Shown: positions 53,688 through 62,900 of the stretch, one piece after another
Layout of the letters: each line of letters opens with the position of its first letter
Numbering within the stretch: position 1 is the first letter of the stretch
DNA from: Sphingobacteriales bacterium
GTDB taxonomy: Bacteria; Bacteroidota; Bacteroidia; Chitinophagales; Chitinophagaceae
DNA: 64,000 nucleotides
Reading direction: 5' to 3'
Assembly: GCA_016235125.1 (NCBI GenBank)
Contig: JACRLZ010000006.1
Span: 328,058 to 392,057 of the forward strand
The notes under the pieces: model-generated
Database searches by the model: none
The model's input: only the letters and a program-made list of their open reading frames with translations
Told to the model about the DNA's origin: nothing
Made by a program: the position numbers and the translations under genes

Positions 53688-55499
53688 ATGAGTGACGCAA
53701 TGTCTGTACATCCGGAAGTGGTTACCACACATGATGTTCATCATGATGAGCACCATGTACATCACCATAAGGAAACATTTATAACCAAATATGTTTTCAG
53801 CCAGGATCATAAAACGATTGGCAAGCAGTTTTTGATTACAGGGATTATCTGGGCTATCATTGGTGGATTGTTTTCTGTACTGTTCCGTTTGCAGTTAGGT
53901 TATCCCGATCAGCATTTTCAGATACTGGAAACGGTTTTTGGCAAATGGGCTGAAGGAGGCCAGATCAAACCTGAATTTTATTATGCATTGGTCACCATGC
54001 ACGGAACTGTACTGGTGTTCTTTGTATTGACAGCCGGATTGAGCGGAACATTTGCAAATATTCTCATTCCCCTTCAGCTTGGGGCGAGAGATATGGCTTC
54101 ACCGTTTCTCAATATGCTTTCCTACTGGTTCTTTTTTCTTGCCAGTGTAATAATGCTTTCTTCTTTGTTTATTTCTACAGGTCCTGCAGCAAGTGGATGG
54201 ACAGTTTATCCCCCCCTGAGTGCTTTGGGTCAGGCATCTGAAGGATCAAAGTTGGGCATGGATATGTGGCTTGTTAGTATGGCGATGTTCATTGTATCAT
54301 CTTTATTGGGAGGGTTGAATTATATTTCTACAATTCTGAATATGCGGACAAAAGGAATGAGCATGACCCGTATGCCATTAACCATTTGGGCTATGTTCTT
54401 TACAGCTGTTCTCGGAGTTCTTTCTTTCCCTGTATTGTTATCCGGAGCTATTCTTTTGTTATTTGATCGTAACCTGGGAACAAGTTTTTACCTGAGCGAT
54501 ATAGTGGTGAACGGTCAGATTTTACCCAACGAAGGCGGAAGCGCTATTCTGTTCCAGCACCTGTTCTGGTTCCTTGGCCACCCCGAGGTGTACATTATTC
54601 TGTTGCCGGCAATGGGCATGGTATCCGAAATTCTATCTGTCAATTCCCGAAAACCAATCTTTGGTTATATGGCCATGCTGGGTTCATTGTTCGCTATTTG
54701 TATCCTGGCCTTCCTTGTTTGGGCACACCATATGTTTGTAACAGGATTAAATCCTCTTCTTGGTTCGATCTTCGTCTTACTTACATTATTAATTGCTGTG
54801 CCATCCGCCATTAAGGTATTTAACTGGCTTACAACTTTATGGCGGGGTAATATTCGTTTTACACCAGCGACACTATTTGCCATAGGATTTGTGAGTCTTT
54901 TTATTTCGGGAGGATTGACAGGTATATTCCTTGGTAATTCAACAATTGATATTCACCTGCATGATACCATGTTTGTGGTGGCTCATTTCCATATTGTTAT
55001 GGGTGTGGCCTCCTTCTTTGGTATGCTTGCGGGAGTGTATCACTGGTTCCCCAAAATGTTTGGACGTTATCTCAACAGCACTTTAGGCTATATACATTTC
55101 TGGGTAACCATCATCGGCGCTTATCTTATTTTCTGGCCGATGCATTACCAGGGTCTTGCCGGTATGCCACGCCGCTATCTTGATAAGAGCAGCTGGGTAT
55201 CATTTACGCAATTCGGGGAATTGGATAAAATGATTACCGTAGTTTCTATTATTGTGTTTGCCGTGCAGCTGATGTTTGTGTTCAATTTCTTCTATTCAAT
55301 TTTCAAAGGAAGAAAAGTGACCACACAAAATCCGTGGGGCGCCAACACTCTGGAGTGGACTACGCCTATCAGGCCGGGTCATGGAAACTGGGAAGGAGAG
55401 ATACCCGAAGTGCACCGCTGGCCTTATGATTATGGAAAGGATGGAAGGGAATTCATTCCGCAAACAGAACCGATTGGTGAGAATGAAAGCAAGCATTGA
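53688..55499 (+). CDS. coxA: Cytochrome c oxidase subunit I (aa3 type)
   Basis: Catalytic subunit, 603 aa, 12 membrane helices. Heme and CuB ligands are visible: MHGT in helix II, WFLGHPEVYI (CuB His with the cross-linked Tyr, as in A-family oxidases), AHHMFVTG (CuB His pair) and HDTMFVVAHFHIVMG (heme a3 and a His). The first 30 residues are strikingly His-rich (HDVHHDEHHVHHHKE). It reduces O2 to water and pumps protons. Confidence 0.96.
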   Translation: MSDAMSVHPEVVTTHDVHHDEHHVHHHKETFITKYVFSQDHKTIGKQFLITGIIWAIIGGLFSVLFRLQLGYPDQHFQILETVFGKWAEGGQIKPEFYYALVTMHGTVLVFFVLTAGLSGTFANILIPLQLGARDMASPFLNMLSYWFFFLASVIMLSSLFISTGPAASGWTVYPPLSALGQASEGSKLGMDMWLVSMAMFIVSSLLGGLNYISTILNMRTKGMSMTRMPLTIWAMFFTAVLGVLSFPVLLSGAILLLFDRNLGTSFYLSDIVVNGQILPNEGGSAILFQHLFWFLGHPEVYIILLPAMGMVSEILSVNSRKPIFGYMAMLGSLFAICILAFLVWAHHMFVTGLNPLLGSIFVLLTLLIAVPSAIKVFNWLTTLWRGNIRFTPATLFAIGFVSLFISGGLTGIFLGNSTIDIHLHDTMFVVAHFHIVMGVASFFGMLAGVYHWFPKMFGRYLNSTLGYIHFWVTIIGAYLIFWPMHYQGLAGMPRRYLDKSSWVSFTQFGELDKMITVVSIIVFAVQLMFVFNFFYSIFKGRKVTTQNPWGANTLEWTTPIRPGHGNWEGEIPEVHRWPYDYGKDGREFIPQTEPIGENESKH

Positions 55500-55515
55500 T
55501 GAATTGGGAAAAGGA

Positions 55516-55529
55516 CAATTTCGAAATTG
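55516..55529 (+). repeat. 14-bp palindrome between coxA and ctaB
   Basis: Perfect palindrome CAATTTCGAAATTG, followed by further AAATTCCGAAATTT text, filling the 79-bp gap before ctaB. Confidence 0.55.
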
Positions 55530-55578
55530 ACAAATTCCGAAATTTTTATTTGTTCTTGTAAAATATTGCGAAGGTGAA

Positions 55579-56460
55579 ATGAAGAAGTTTAAAGATTATT
55601 TGTTATTGATCAAACCTTCGTTGAGTATCATGGTGGTGTTTAGCAGTGTGATGAGTTTTGCATTGACGAAAGGCTCAGAAAGCTATGTGAATTTCTGGAA
55701 AATGGTACTCTTGCTCTTTGCAGGTGGGATATTGGTAACAGGCAGCGCAAATGCCATTAACCAGGTAGTTGAAAAAGATACGGATGCTAAAATGAAACGT
55801 ACTGCAAGGCGTCCTATCGCCGCAGGCCGTATCAATGAGGCAGGGGGGTGGACATTTGCTATTCTGACCGGAGTAGCAGGTGTTTTTATCCTGGGATATT
55901 TTTTCAACTTGCTGACAGCCGGATTGGCAGCTTTCAGTTTGTTCCTGTACGGGTTCATCTATACGCCATTGAAAAAAGTGAATTCAATTGCTGTATTAGC
56001 TGGTGCTGTACCCGGAGCATTACCCTGTTTGATTGGCTGGGCTGCAGGGGATAATGCACTGACAACAGGAGGATGGATTTTGTTTGCCTTCCAGTTCTTT
56101 TGGCAGTTTCCACATTTTTGGGCAATTGCCTGGGTGGCACACAAAGATTATTCATCAGTTGGATTTAAACTGTTGCCATCGGAAGAAGGGCCGACAAAGT
56201 TCACAGCTATGCAGGCCATTGCATTTTCCTTGTTGATGTTGCCGGTATCAGTGGCGCCTTTTTTTACAGACATGTGCAGTTATGATTCTGTGCAGGGTAA
56301 AATAAGTTTGGGGCTGGTTGTGCTGGCAAACTTTTTTATGATAGGGAGATGTGTAACACTGTATAGAAAAATGGATGTGAGTTCGGCAAGAAAAGTGATG
56401 TTTGGAAGCTATATGTATTTGCCGGTTGTAATGCTGGCTTTGTTATTAAGTAAAACATAA
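55579..56460 (+). CDS. ctaB: Heme O synthase (protoheme IX farnesyltransferase)
   Basis: UbiA-family prenyltransferase, 293 aa, about nine helices, adding a farnesyl group to heme b for the oxidase. Both Asp-rich or equivalent motifs are visible: NAINQVVEKDTDAKMKRTARRP (N-x-x-x-D-x-x-x-D-x-x-M-x-R-T) and the second loop (AWVAHKDYSSVGFKLLP). It sits inside the oxidase operon, 8 bp before the next gene. No heme A synthase gene (ctaA) is seen in this window. Confidence 0.94.
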   Translation: MKKFKDYLLLIKPSLSIMVVFSSVMSFALTKGSESYVNFWKMVLLLFAGGILVTGSANAINQVVEKDTDAKMKRTARRPIAAGRINEAGGWTFAILTGVAGVFILGYFFNLLTAGLAAFSLFLYGFIYTPLKKVNSIAVLAGAVPGALPCLIGWAAGDNALTTGGWILFAFQFFWQFPHFWAIAWVAHKDYSSVGFKLLPSEEGPTKFTAMQAIAFSLLMLPVSVAPFFTDMCSYDSVQGKISLGLVVLANFFMIGRCVTLYRKMDVSSARKVMFGSYMYLPVVMLALLLSKT

Positions 56461-56468
56461 AAGCAGAG

Positions 56469-57035
56469 ATGGATATTGTGAGTAATCAACAAAAAAAGAG
56501 AATTCATCCTCACAAGTTTACCTTGTGGGTGGCCATTGGAAGTATAGTGATGATGTTTGCCGGACTGACAAGTGCTTTTATTGTAAAAAGTAACCAGACC
56601 GGGTGGAAGACAGTAGATGTTCCAAAAGTGTTCTGGGCTTCCACGGCAGTGATTGTGTTGAGCAGTATAACGCTGCAAATGGCATTAAGATCTTTTAAGC
56701 AAAGAGAGATGAACCGGTACCGGTCATTGATCGGAATAACAGTGCTTTTGGGAATTGCATTTGTTGTTTTGCAATGGCTCGGTTTCCAGGATTTGTGGCA
56801 GCAAAAAATTACATTCAAAGGTTCAGGCGCAGGCCAGTTTTTGTATGTGATCTTTGGTCTGCATTCATTGCATGTGCTGGGGGGCATCATTGCTTTGATA
56901 ATAATGTTTATCAAGGCTTTTGCGGGCAGGATAAAATTGTATAGTGCAGTACCGGTGGAAGTGATGGCGACCTATTGGCATTTTGTAGATCTCTTGTGGA
57001 TCTATTTGCTGGTATTCTTTTTAGTTATCGGATAA
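56469..57035 (+). CDS. Cytochrome c oxidase subunit III-like protein, first copy
   Basis: A 188-aa membrane protein with five helices of the heme-copper oxidase subunit III family: HKFTLWVAIGSIVMMFAGLT at the start and YVIFGLHSLHVLGGIIALI plus TYWHFVDLLWIYLLVF at the end. It is shorter than classical CoxC because the first two helices are missing, as in other bacterial forms. A second, longer subunit III gene follows at once. Confidence 0.9.
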   Translation: MDIVSNQQKKRIHPHKFTLWVAIGSIVMMFAGLTSAFIVKSNQTGWKTVDVPKVFWASTAVIVLSSITLQMALRSFKQREMNRYRSLIGITVLLGIAFVVLQWLGFQDLWQQKITFKGSGAGQFLYVIFGLHSLHVLGGIIALIIMFIKAFAGRIKLYSAVPVEVMATYWHFVDLLWIYLLVFFLVIG

Positions 57036-57068
57036 AGAAGAAATTTTTATAATTGGAATTTTTATAAC

Positions 57069-57812
57069 ATGTCAACACAAGCAACAGTACATCAGACCAA
57101 GTGGTGGAGTGGCGGCAAAAGCCCCTTCAACCTCGAGTATGGAAAACTGATGATGTGGTATTTTTTGATGAGTGATGCTTTCACATTCGGAGCATTTCTT
57201 ATTTCTTATGGTTCCATTCGTTTCAGCCAGAATTACTGGCCCAATCCGAACGTGGTATTTGATTCTGCTCCGGGAATTCATGGCGGGGCTCCGTTATTTT
57301 TTGTAAGTATCATGACTTTTATTCTTATCGTCAGTTCGGTGACGATGGTATTGGCTGTGCATGAGGGACATAAAGGGAATCGCCAAGGCGTTATAAAGTG
57401 GCTGGCATGGACAATAGTGGGAGGATTGGCCTTTTTGAGTTGTCAGGCATGGGAATGGCATCACCTTATTACCGGCGAGCATGCAGTATTAGTAAATGGT
57501 CAGGTAGAATTGTGGGGACAAAATATGTCACATAATCCATGGGGGCCGGTAGTGGAGGGAGTAACCTATCATGGACATCATGTAACAACACCCGGACCCG
57601 TGGCATTTGGAGGTTATTTCTTTGGCATCACAGGTTTTCACGGCTTCCATGTTTTTTCGGGAGTTATAATTAATATCATCATGCTGGTGATGGCGCAGAA
57701 AGGTGTATTTGACCGAAGAGGCCATTACCTGATGATCGAAAAAGCCGGGTTATACTGGCACTTTGTGGATCTGGTTTGGGTATTCGTATTCCTTTGTTTC
57801 TATTTAATTTAA
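57069..57812 (+). CDS. coxC: Cytochrome c oxidase subunit III, second copy
   Basis: A 247-aa subunit III with about five to six helices; family text includes YGKLMMWYFLMSDAFTFGAF, GFHGFHVFSGVIINIIML and LYWHFVDLVWVFVFLCFYLI. Between helices 3 and 4 is a periplasmic-type loop of about 55 residues (WEWHHLITGEH ... YHGHHVTTPGP) that the first copy lacks. Two adjacent subunit III genes are common in Bacteroidota oxidase operons. Confidence 0.92.
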   Translation: MSTQATVHQTKWWSGGKSPFNLEYGKLMMWYFLMSDAFTFGAFLISYGSIRFSQNYWPNPNVVFDSAPGIHGGAPLFFVSIMTFILIVSSVTMVLAVHEGHKGNRQGVIKWLAWTIVGGLAFLSCQAWEWHHLITGEHAVLVNGQVELWGQNMSHNPWGPVVEGVTYHGHHVTTPGPVAFGGYFFGITGFHGFHVFSGVIINIIMLVMAQKGVFDRRGHYLMIEKAGLYWHFVDLVWVFVFLCFYLI

Positions 57813-57832
57813 AAGAGTAATTCAATTTATAT

Positions 57833-58273
57833 ATGCAACATCCGGCATTTGAAGAGGTAACCGTTCATCATCATCAAACTGATGATAAAAGTTTTAAGAA
57901 AAAAATAATTAAGACCACCGTTATCCTTTCCATCATCACGATAGTGGAACTGGGTTTGGGTTTGCTGATGTATGCCCTGGATCTTCCTGATGATTTAAGA
58001 AGGTTGATGCTGAAAGGAGTGATCATTATACTTTCCCTTGCCAAAGCGTATTTTATTGTTTCCATCTTCATGCACCTGGGCGATGAGATAAGAAATATGA
58101 TCCTGACGATTGTGATACCTTTATTACTTTTTATATGGTTTATCCTGGCGTTTATAATTGATGGGAATTCTTATAAAAATTTGCGCAATAAATACGACAA
58201 GCATTTTCAGGAGAGAACAATGGAAAAGAAGGATGTGAAAGAACTGTTGAAGAAGCCCGGAGGAAAAGAATAA
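57833..58273 (+). CDS. Cytochrome c oxidase subunit IV (prokaryotic type)
   Basis: A 146-aa small membrane subunit with three helices (about 27-48, 60-82, 87-107): TVILSIITIVELGLGLLMYA, GVIIILSLAKAYFIVSIFMHLG and MILTIVIPLLLFIWFILAFI. The LAKAYFIVSIFMHLG text is typical for the COX4 prokaryotic family. The N-terminal tail is His-rich (EEVTVHHHQTDD). It is followed by a hairpin terminator. Confidence 0.88.
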   Translation: MQHPAFEEVTVHHHQTDDKSFKKKIIKTTVILSIITIVELGLGLLMYALDLPDDLRRLMLKGVIIILSLAKAYFIVSIFMHLGDEIRNMILTIVIPLLLFIWFILAFIIDGNSYKNLRNKYDKHFQERTMEKKDVKELLKKPGGKE

Positions 58274-58298
58274 GTTTTCAATAAAATATTCAAAAACC

Positions 58299-58332
58299 AA
58301 AACCACTTCGATACCCGGGGTGGTTTTTATTT
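58299..58332 (+). terminator. Hairpin terminator within the operon
   Basis: AAAACCAC (58299-58306) pairs with GTGGTTTT (58320-58327), followed by TATTT. It lies between the subunit IV gene and sco and ends 10 bases before the sco start, so it probably lowers expression of sco and the DUF420 gene. Confidence 0.7.
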
Positions 58333-58341
58333 AAAAACAGA

Positions 58342-59142
58342 GTGAACAAAAAAGCTTTATATGCGGTGATGCTGGCAATATTGCTGCCGCTTGTTTCTTA
58401 TTTTATCGTAAAAAAGAAAAGCGAACATGCCATCATAATGCCCCCGCATTATTTGTATGATACGGTAGTTTCTGTGGTAAAGAGGGAGAAAAAAGTAAAT
58501 GATACGATCTGGCATAAGCTGGCTGATTTTTCTTTGAAAAACCAGGAAAACAACCCGGTGTCATGGAACAGTCTTAAAGGAAAAATCATTGTAGCCGATT
58601 TCTTTTTTACGCATTGCCCTACTATTTGCCCCACCCTTACCCGGAATATGAAGCGAATGGCCGAATCCATCCATAACGGACAAAAAGTGGGGGACAGGAT
58701 GAATAAACAGGTTCATTTCATTTCTTTCAGTATTGATCCGGAAAGAGACTCGGTTGAAAGATTAAAATATTGGGCCGACCGATACCAGATAAACCCGGAA
58801 AACTGGTGGTTATTGACCGGCGAAAAAAAAATTATTTATAATCTTATCCTGAATGAAATGAAAATACCGGTGGAGGATGGTTACGGTATTGATACCAGTT
58901 TTGTACACACCGATCATTTTGTATTAATTGACAGCAACCGGTATGTAAGGGGTTATTATCATGGACTTGACTCTGCTTCACTGGCCAAACTATCTTCCGA
59001 CCTTGTATTGCTGACCATGGAGAAAGGGAAAAAAGAAAAAAATTTCCTCGCAGGCAAACTTCAACTGATTGCAGTTGTTTTTTTGCTGGCAATATTTGGC
59101 GTGGGGCTGTTGGTTTACTTTCTCCGGAAAACAAATAAATAA
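58342..59142 (+). CDS. Sco1/SenC copper chaperone
   Basis: A 266-aa thioredoxin-fold protein anchored by an N-terminal helix (ALYAVMLAILLPLVSYFIV), starting at GTG. The copper-binding pair is C92-PTI-C96 (FTHCPTICPT), and the third ligand His is in FVHTDHFVLID. It loads the CuA site of CoxB. A second hydrophobic helix at the C terminus (LIAVVFLLAIFGVGLLVYFL) is unusual for Sco, which normally has only the N-terminal anchor. It lies 2 bp before the DUF420 gene. Confidence 0.92.
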   Translation: MNKKALYAVMLAILLPLVSYFIVKKKSEHAIIMPPHYLYDTVVSVVKREKKVNDTIWHKLADFSLKNQENNPVSWNSLKGKIIVADFFFTHCPTICPTLTRNMKRMAESIHNGQKVGDRMNKQVHFISFSIDPERDSVERLKYWADRYQINPENWWLLTGEKKIIYNLILNEMKIPVEDGYGIDTSFVHTDHFVLIDSNRYVRGYYHGLDSASLAKLSSDLVLLTMEKGKKEKNFLAGKLQLIAVVFLLAIFGVGLLVYFLRKTNK

Positions 59143-59144
59143 TT

Positions 59145-59726
59145 ATGCTGACTCCTGTTTGGAAAAAGAAGGATAAAAAAGCAAGGATACTCATCTTTAC
59201 ATTTTCTCTCATTGTGTTTTCTGCAGTTATGGCTTTAGGCAGGGTACACTTGAAAATAAGCCTTGGATTTGATGTGCACCTGTTTGCCAAAGCCAATGCT
59301 GTTATCAATTCCATTGTAGCCTTATTGTTAATTACTGCGCTGATTGCAGTGAAAAGCAAAAACTATGTATTACACCGTAACCTGATGATGACGGCCATTA
59401 TTCTTTCTGTTCTTTTTTTGTTGAGCTATATCTGCCATCATTTGTTTGCAGGAGAAACAAGGTTTGGCGATGTAGATCATGATGGTCTGATTAGTGAAGC
59501 AGAAAAAGCTGATGTGGGCAGCAAGCGAATTATTTACTATTTCATACTCGGTACGCATATTCCTTTAGCCGGTCTGGTACTCCCTTTTATTCTTTTCTCG
59601 GCGTATCGGGCACTTACAGGTGAATTTGACAAACACAAAAAACTGGTTCGTATCACATGGCCACTTTGGTTTTATGTGGCGGTTACGGGGGTGGTTGTTT
59701 ACCGGATGATCAGCCCCTATTATTAA
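59145..59726 (+). CDS. DUF420 membrane protein with EF-hand-like loop
   Basis: A 193-aa protein with about five helices, DUF420 family, often encoded with oxidase and Sco genes and thought to help assembly. Family text: AKANAVINSIVALLLITALI, HRNLMMTAIILSVLFLLSYI, YYFILGTHIPLAGLVLPFIL. Residues 109-120 (DVDHDGLISEAE) match a 12-residue EF-hand calcium loop at every key position and lie in the loop between helices 3 and 4. It is the last gene of the operon; a terminator follows. Confidence 0.88.
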   Translation: MLTPVWKKKDKKARILIFTFSLIVFSAVMALGRVHLKISLGFDVHLFAKANAVINSIVALLLITALIAVKSKNYVLHRNLMMTAIILSVLFLLSYICHHLFAGETRFGDVDHDGLISEAEKADVGSKRIIYYFILGTHIPLAGLVLPFILFSAYRALTGEFDKHKKLVRITWPLWFYVAVTGVVVYRMISPYY

Positions 59727-59736
59727 GGGTCACTTT

Positions 59737-59788
59737 GAGCTGACTTTTTTAAAAAAAGGCAAGAAAAATCAGCTCTTATCTTTTTTTG
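59737..59788 (+). terminator. Operon terminator
   Basis: GAGCTGA (59737-59743), extended by T/A pairs, pairs with TCAGCTC (59769-59775), and a run of seven Ts follows at about 59780. It closes the respiratory operon. Confidence 0.75.
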
Positions 59789-59911
59789 AATAAAAAACCC
59801 TCTTTTCAAAAATTTCGTTTTAATTTCATCGGGCCATATTTGACGATTTCCTATGTAAACCTCCTGCCCTTTTGATATTTAAAAACTTGTATTAACTGCT
59901 AATTCTATTTT

Positions 59912-62900
59912 ATGAGAAAAGTATTTACACTCCTTACTTTTATTGTTTTTGTCGGCGCTTCTGTAAAGGCACAAGTGGCCTCCAAAGCCCAGGTTGCGAA
60001 GCAACTGATAACCACAATTACTGGTTCAGATCGCCCTTCGGATGAAGATCTGTCAGCAATGAAATTATCCGTTGAAACATATAGCAGAAACAACGGTGTA
60101 TCACATGTTTATTTTCAACAGCATATCGGAGAAATTCCGGTGTACAATGCTATCATGGGAGTGCATGTAACCAGGGATAATAAATTGCTTATCTATAATA
60201 GCAGATTTGCATCATTAAAGGGCCAGGACAACCTGGTTACTAATCCTGTACTTACTCCGGAACAGGCGGTTCAGTCGGCTATCACGGCACTGAATCTGAA
60301 ATCGACAGCGCCATTAGTGTTGAAACAGCCAGGTACAGGTCCGATAAAGTATACCGTTTTTGATAAAGGCTCAGTTGCTTGTGAGGATATAAAGGTTCAG
60401 TTGATTTATCAGCCAACCGATAAGCAGGGTATACGCCTGGCATGGCAGGTAGAGATATATACCGTAAAGCAAACGGATTATTGGGTAGTCCGGATTGATG
60501 CAGCCACAGGTCAGTTATTAGATAAAAATAACTATGTGGTTTCTTGTGATTTTGGCGTTTCAGGCAATAGAACTTGCAAGCATGGCTTCACTCCATTTAA
60601 AAAGATTAGCGAAACACCGGCAGTTCACACTCCGATGTTTATGCTTCCGACAATGGATAAATCAAATAATATCACAAAGAAAAAATTTACTCCATTTTTT
60701 GCGGATGGAAGTAGCTATTCAGTTTATCCCTATCCGGTTGAAAGCCCCAATCATACGGTGCCTCTACCGCCAGCTGATGGTCGTGTAACAGTTAATGAAC
60801 CTTCAACTGCAGGCTCTCCTTTTGGCTGGCATGATACAAATGGTGTTGTTGGCGCTGAGTTTACAACCACACAGGGTAATAATGTTCATGCTTATACTGA
60901 TATAGATGCAGACAATTTACCTGATGCAGGATCCAGCCCTGACGGAGGTGCCGGATTGGATTTTATTTTTCCGATAGATCTTACATTGGCCCCCAGCACT
61001 TACAGGCCGGCGGCAGTTACCAATCTTTTCTACTGGAATAATTTTTTTCATGACTTTATGTATGGTTATGGATTTGATGAGCCAAGTGGCAATTTTCAGG
61101 TTAATAATTATGGAAACGGCGGCACGGGTAATGATGATGTGAGGGCAGAAGCGCAGGATGGAAGCGGCACTAACAACGCCAATTTTTTCACTCCGGCCGA
61201 TGGCAGCCGTCCCAGGATGCAAATGTTTATTGGAACAAACCCCACACCTGACGTTGATGGTGATCTTGACAATTTGGTAATTGTTCATGAATATGGCCAT
61301 GGTGTTTCTAATCGTTTGACCGGTGGACCCGCAAATGTTAGCTGTCTTGGCAACCAGGAGCAAATGGGTGAAGGCTGGAGTGACTGGTATGGATTGATGT
61401 TGACAATGAAGCCAACGGACGTTGCAACAACCCAGCGACCAGTAGGAACTTATTTATTTGGTCAACCTACCACTGGTCCTGGTATCAGACCAGCGCCTTA
61501 TACTACCGATATGCTTGTAAATCCAGCCGTTTATGATGATATTAAAACATTGGCTGTTCCGCATGGAGTTGGATATGTATGGGCAAGTATGATTTGGGAT
61601 CTTTCTTGGGAATTAATAGCAAAATATGGTATGGCTGCCGGATTTAATGTGGCAATGAATATTGTAACCGAAGGTATGAAGTTACAACCCTGCAGTCCGG
61701 GATTTGTAGATGGAAGAGATGCTATCCTTGCTGCTGACCTGTCGCTTTATAGCGGCGCCAACCGTTGCCTGATCTGGCGGGTTTTTGCCAGAAGAGGCTT
61801 GGGCTTTAGCGCCAACCAGGGACTTTCATCAAGCAGGAGTGATGGTACTCAGGCTTTTGATTTGCCACCTACCTGTTTTGTTGATGCTGTGCCTACCACA
61901 ATTTCAGTATGCCAGCCCAACAACGCTGTAGCAACAATCAATGTTGGGGATGGATATAGCGGACCCGTTACATTAAGTGTAAGCGGAAACCCTGCTGGTA
62001 CATCAGTATCATTCTCTGTTAATCCAGTTACAGGACCATCTTCCAGTACATTAACGATTGGTAATACCGGTGCAGCTGTTGCAGGCACATATCCTATCAC
62101 TGTTAGCGGAACGGATGGTTCATTAACTTACTCAGACAATTTTTCACTTTCCATACAAAGCGCCGCCCCGGCTGCCACAACTCTTACGGCGCCTGCCAAT
62201 GGAGCGGTGAATGTTGCGAATCCAGTTTTAACATGGAATGCACTGGCGGCCGCAGAGACTTATGAAGTACAGGTTGCTACCGACGCAGGTTTCGTTACTA
62301 TTGTCGCAAGTGCTACAGGACTCATTAGTCCTAATTATACTCCTGCCGGTCTGCTAAACCTGACTACTTATTATTGGAGAACCAGGGCGGTGAATATTTG
62401 TGGAATTGGAAATTATTCTTCAGTTTTCTCGTTCACCACCGCTAATGTTACATGTGCAACAACTCCGAGTACAAATGTGCCTGTAACAATTTCGTCATCA
62501 GGAACCCCAACAATAACATCAACTCTGGCTATACCAACCTGCGGTACAATAACAGGAGTAAAAGTCCAAAACCTGAATATTACACATACATGGGTGGGAG
62601 ATTTGAGAGTTACACTTACTTCGCCGGTGGGAACAATAATCACACTTTTTGACAGGCCGGGTGTACCTGCTTCGTCATTTGGTTGTAGCGGAGATAATCT
62701 GGCATTAAATTTTGATGATGCAGCGATTTTGACTGCCGCTAATTTTGAAAATACCTGCGGAAATCTTCCTGCCATAAGCGGTACGTTCCAGCCTATAAGT
62801 GCTCTTTCAGGGCTTAATGGGGAAAATATGTCAGGCACATGGACACTTACAGTACAGGACTTTGCAAGTGGTGATGGAGGAACTTTGGACAGCTGGGGAT

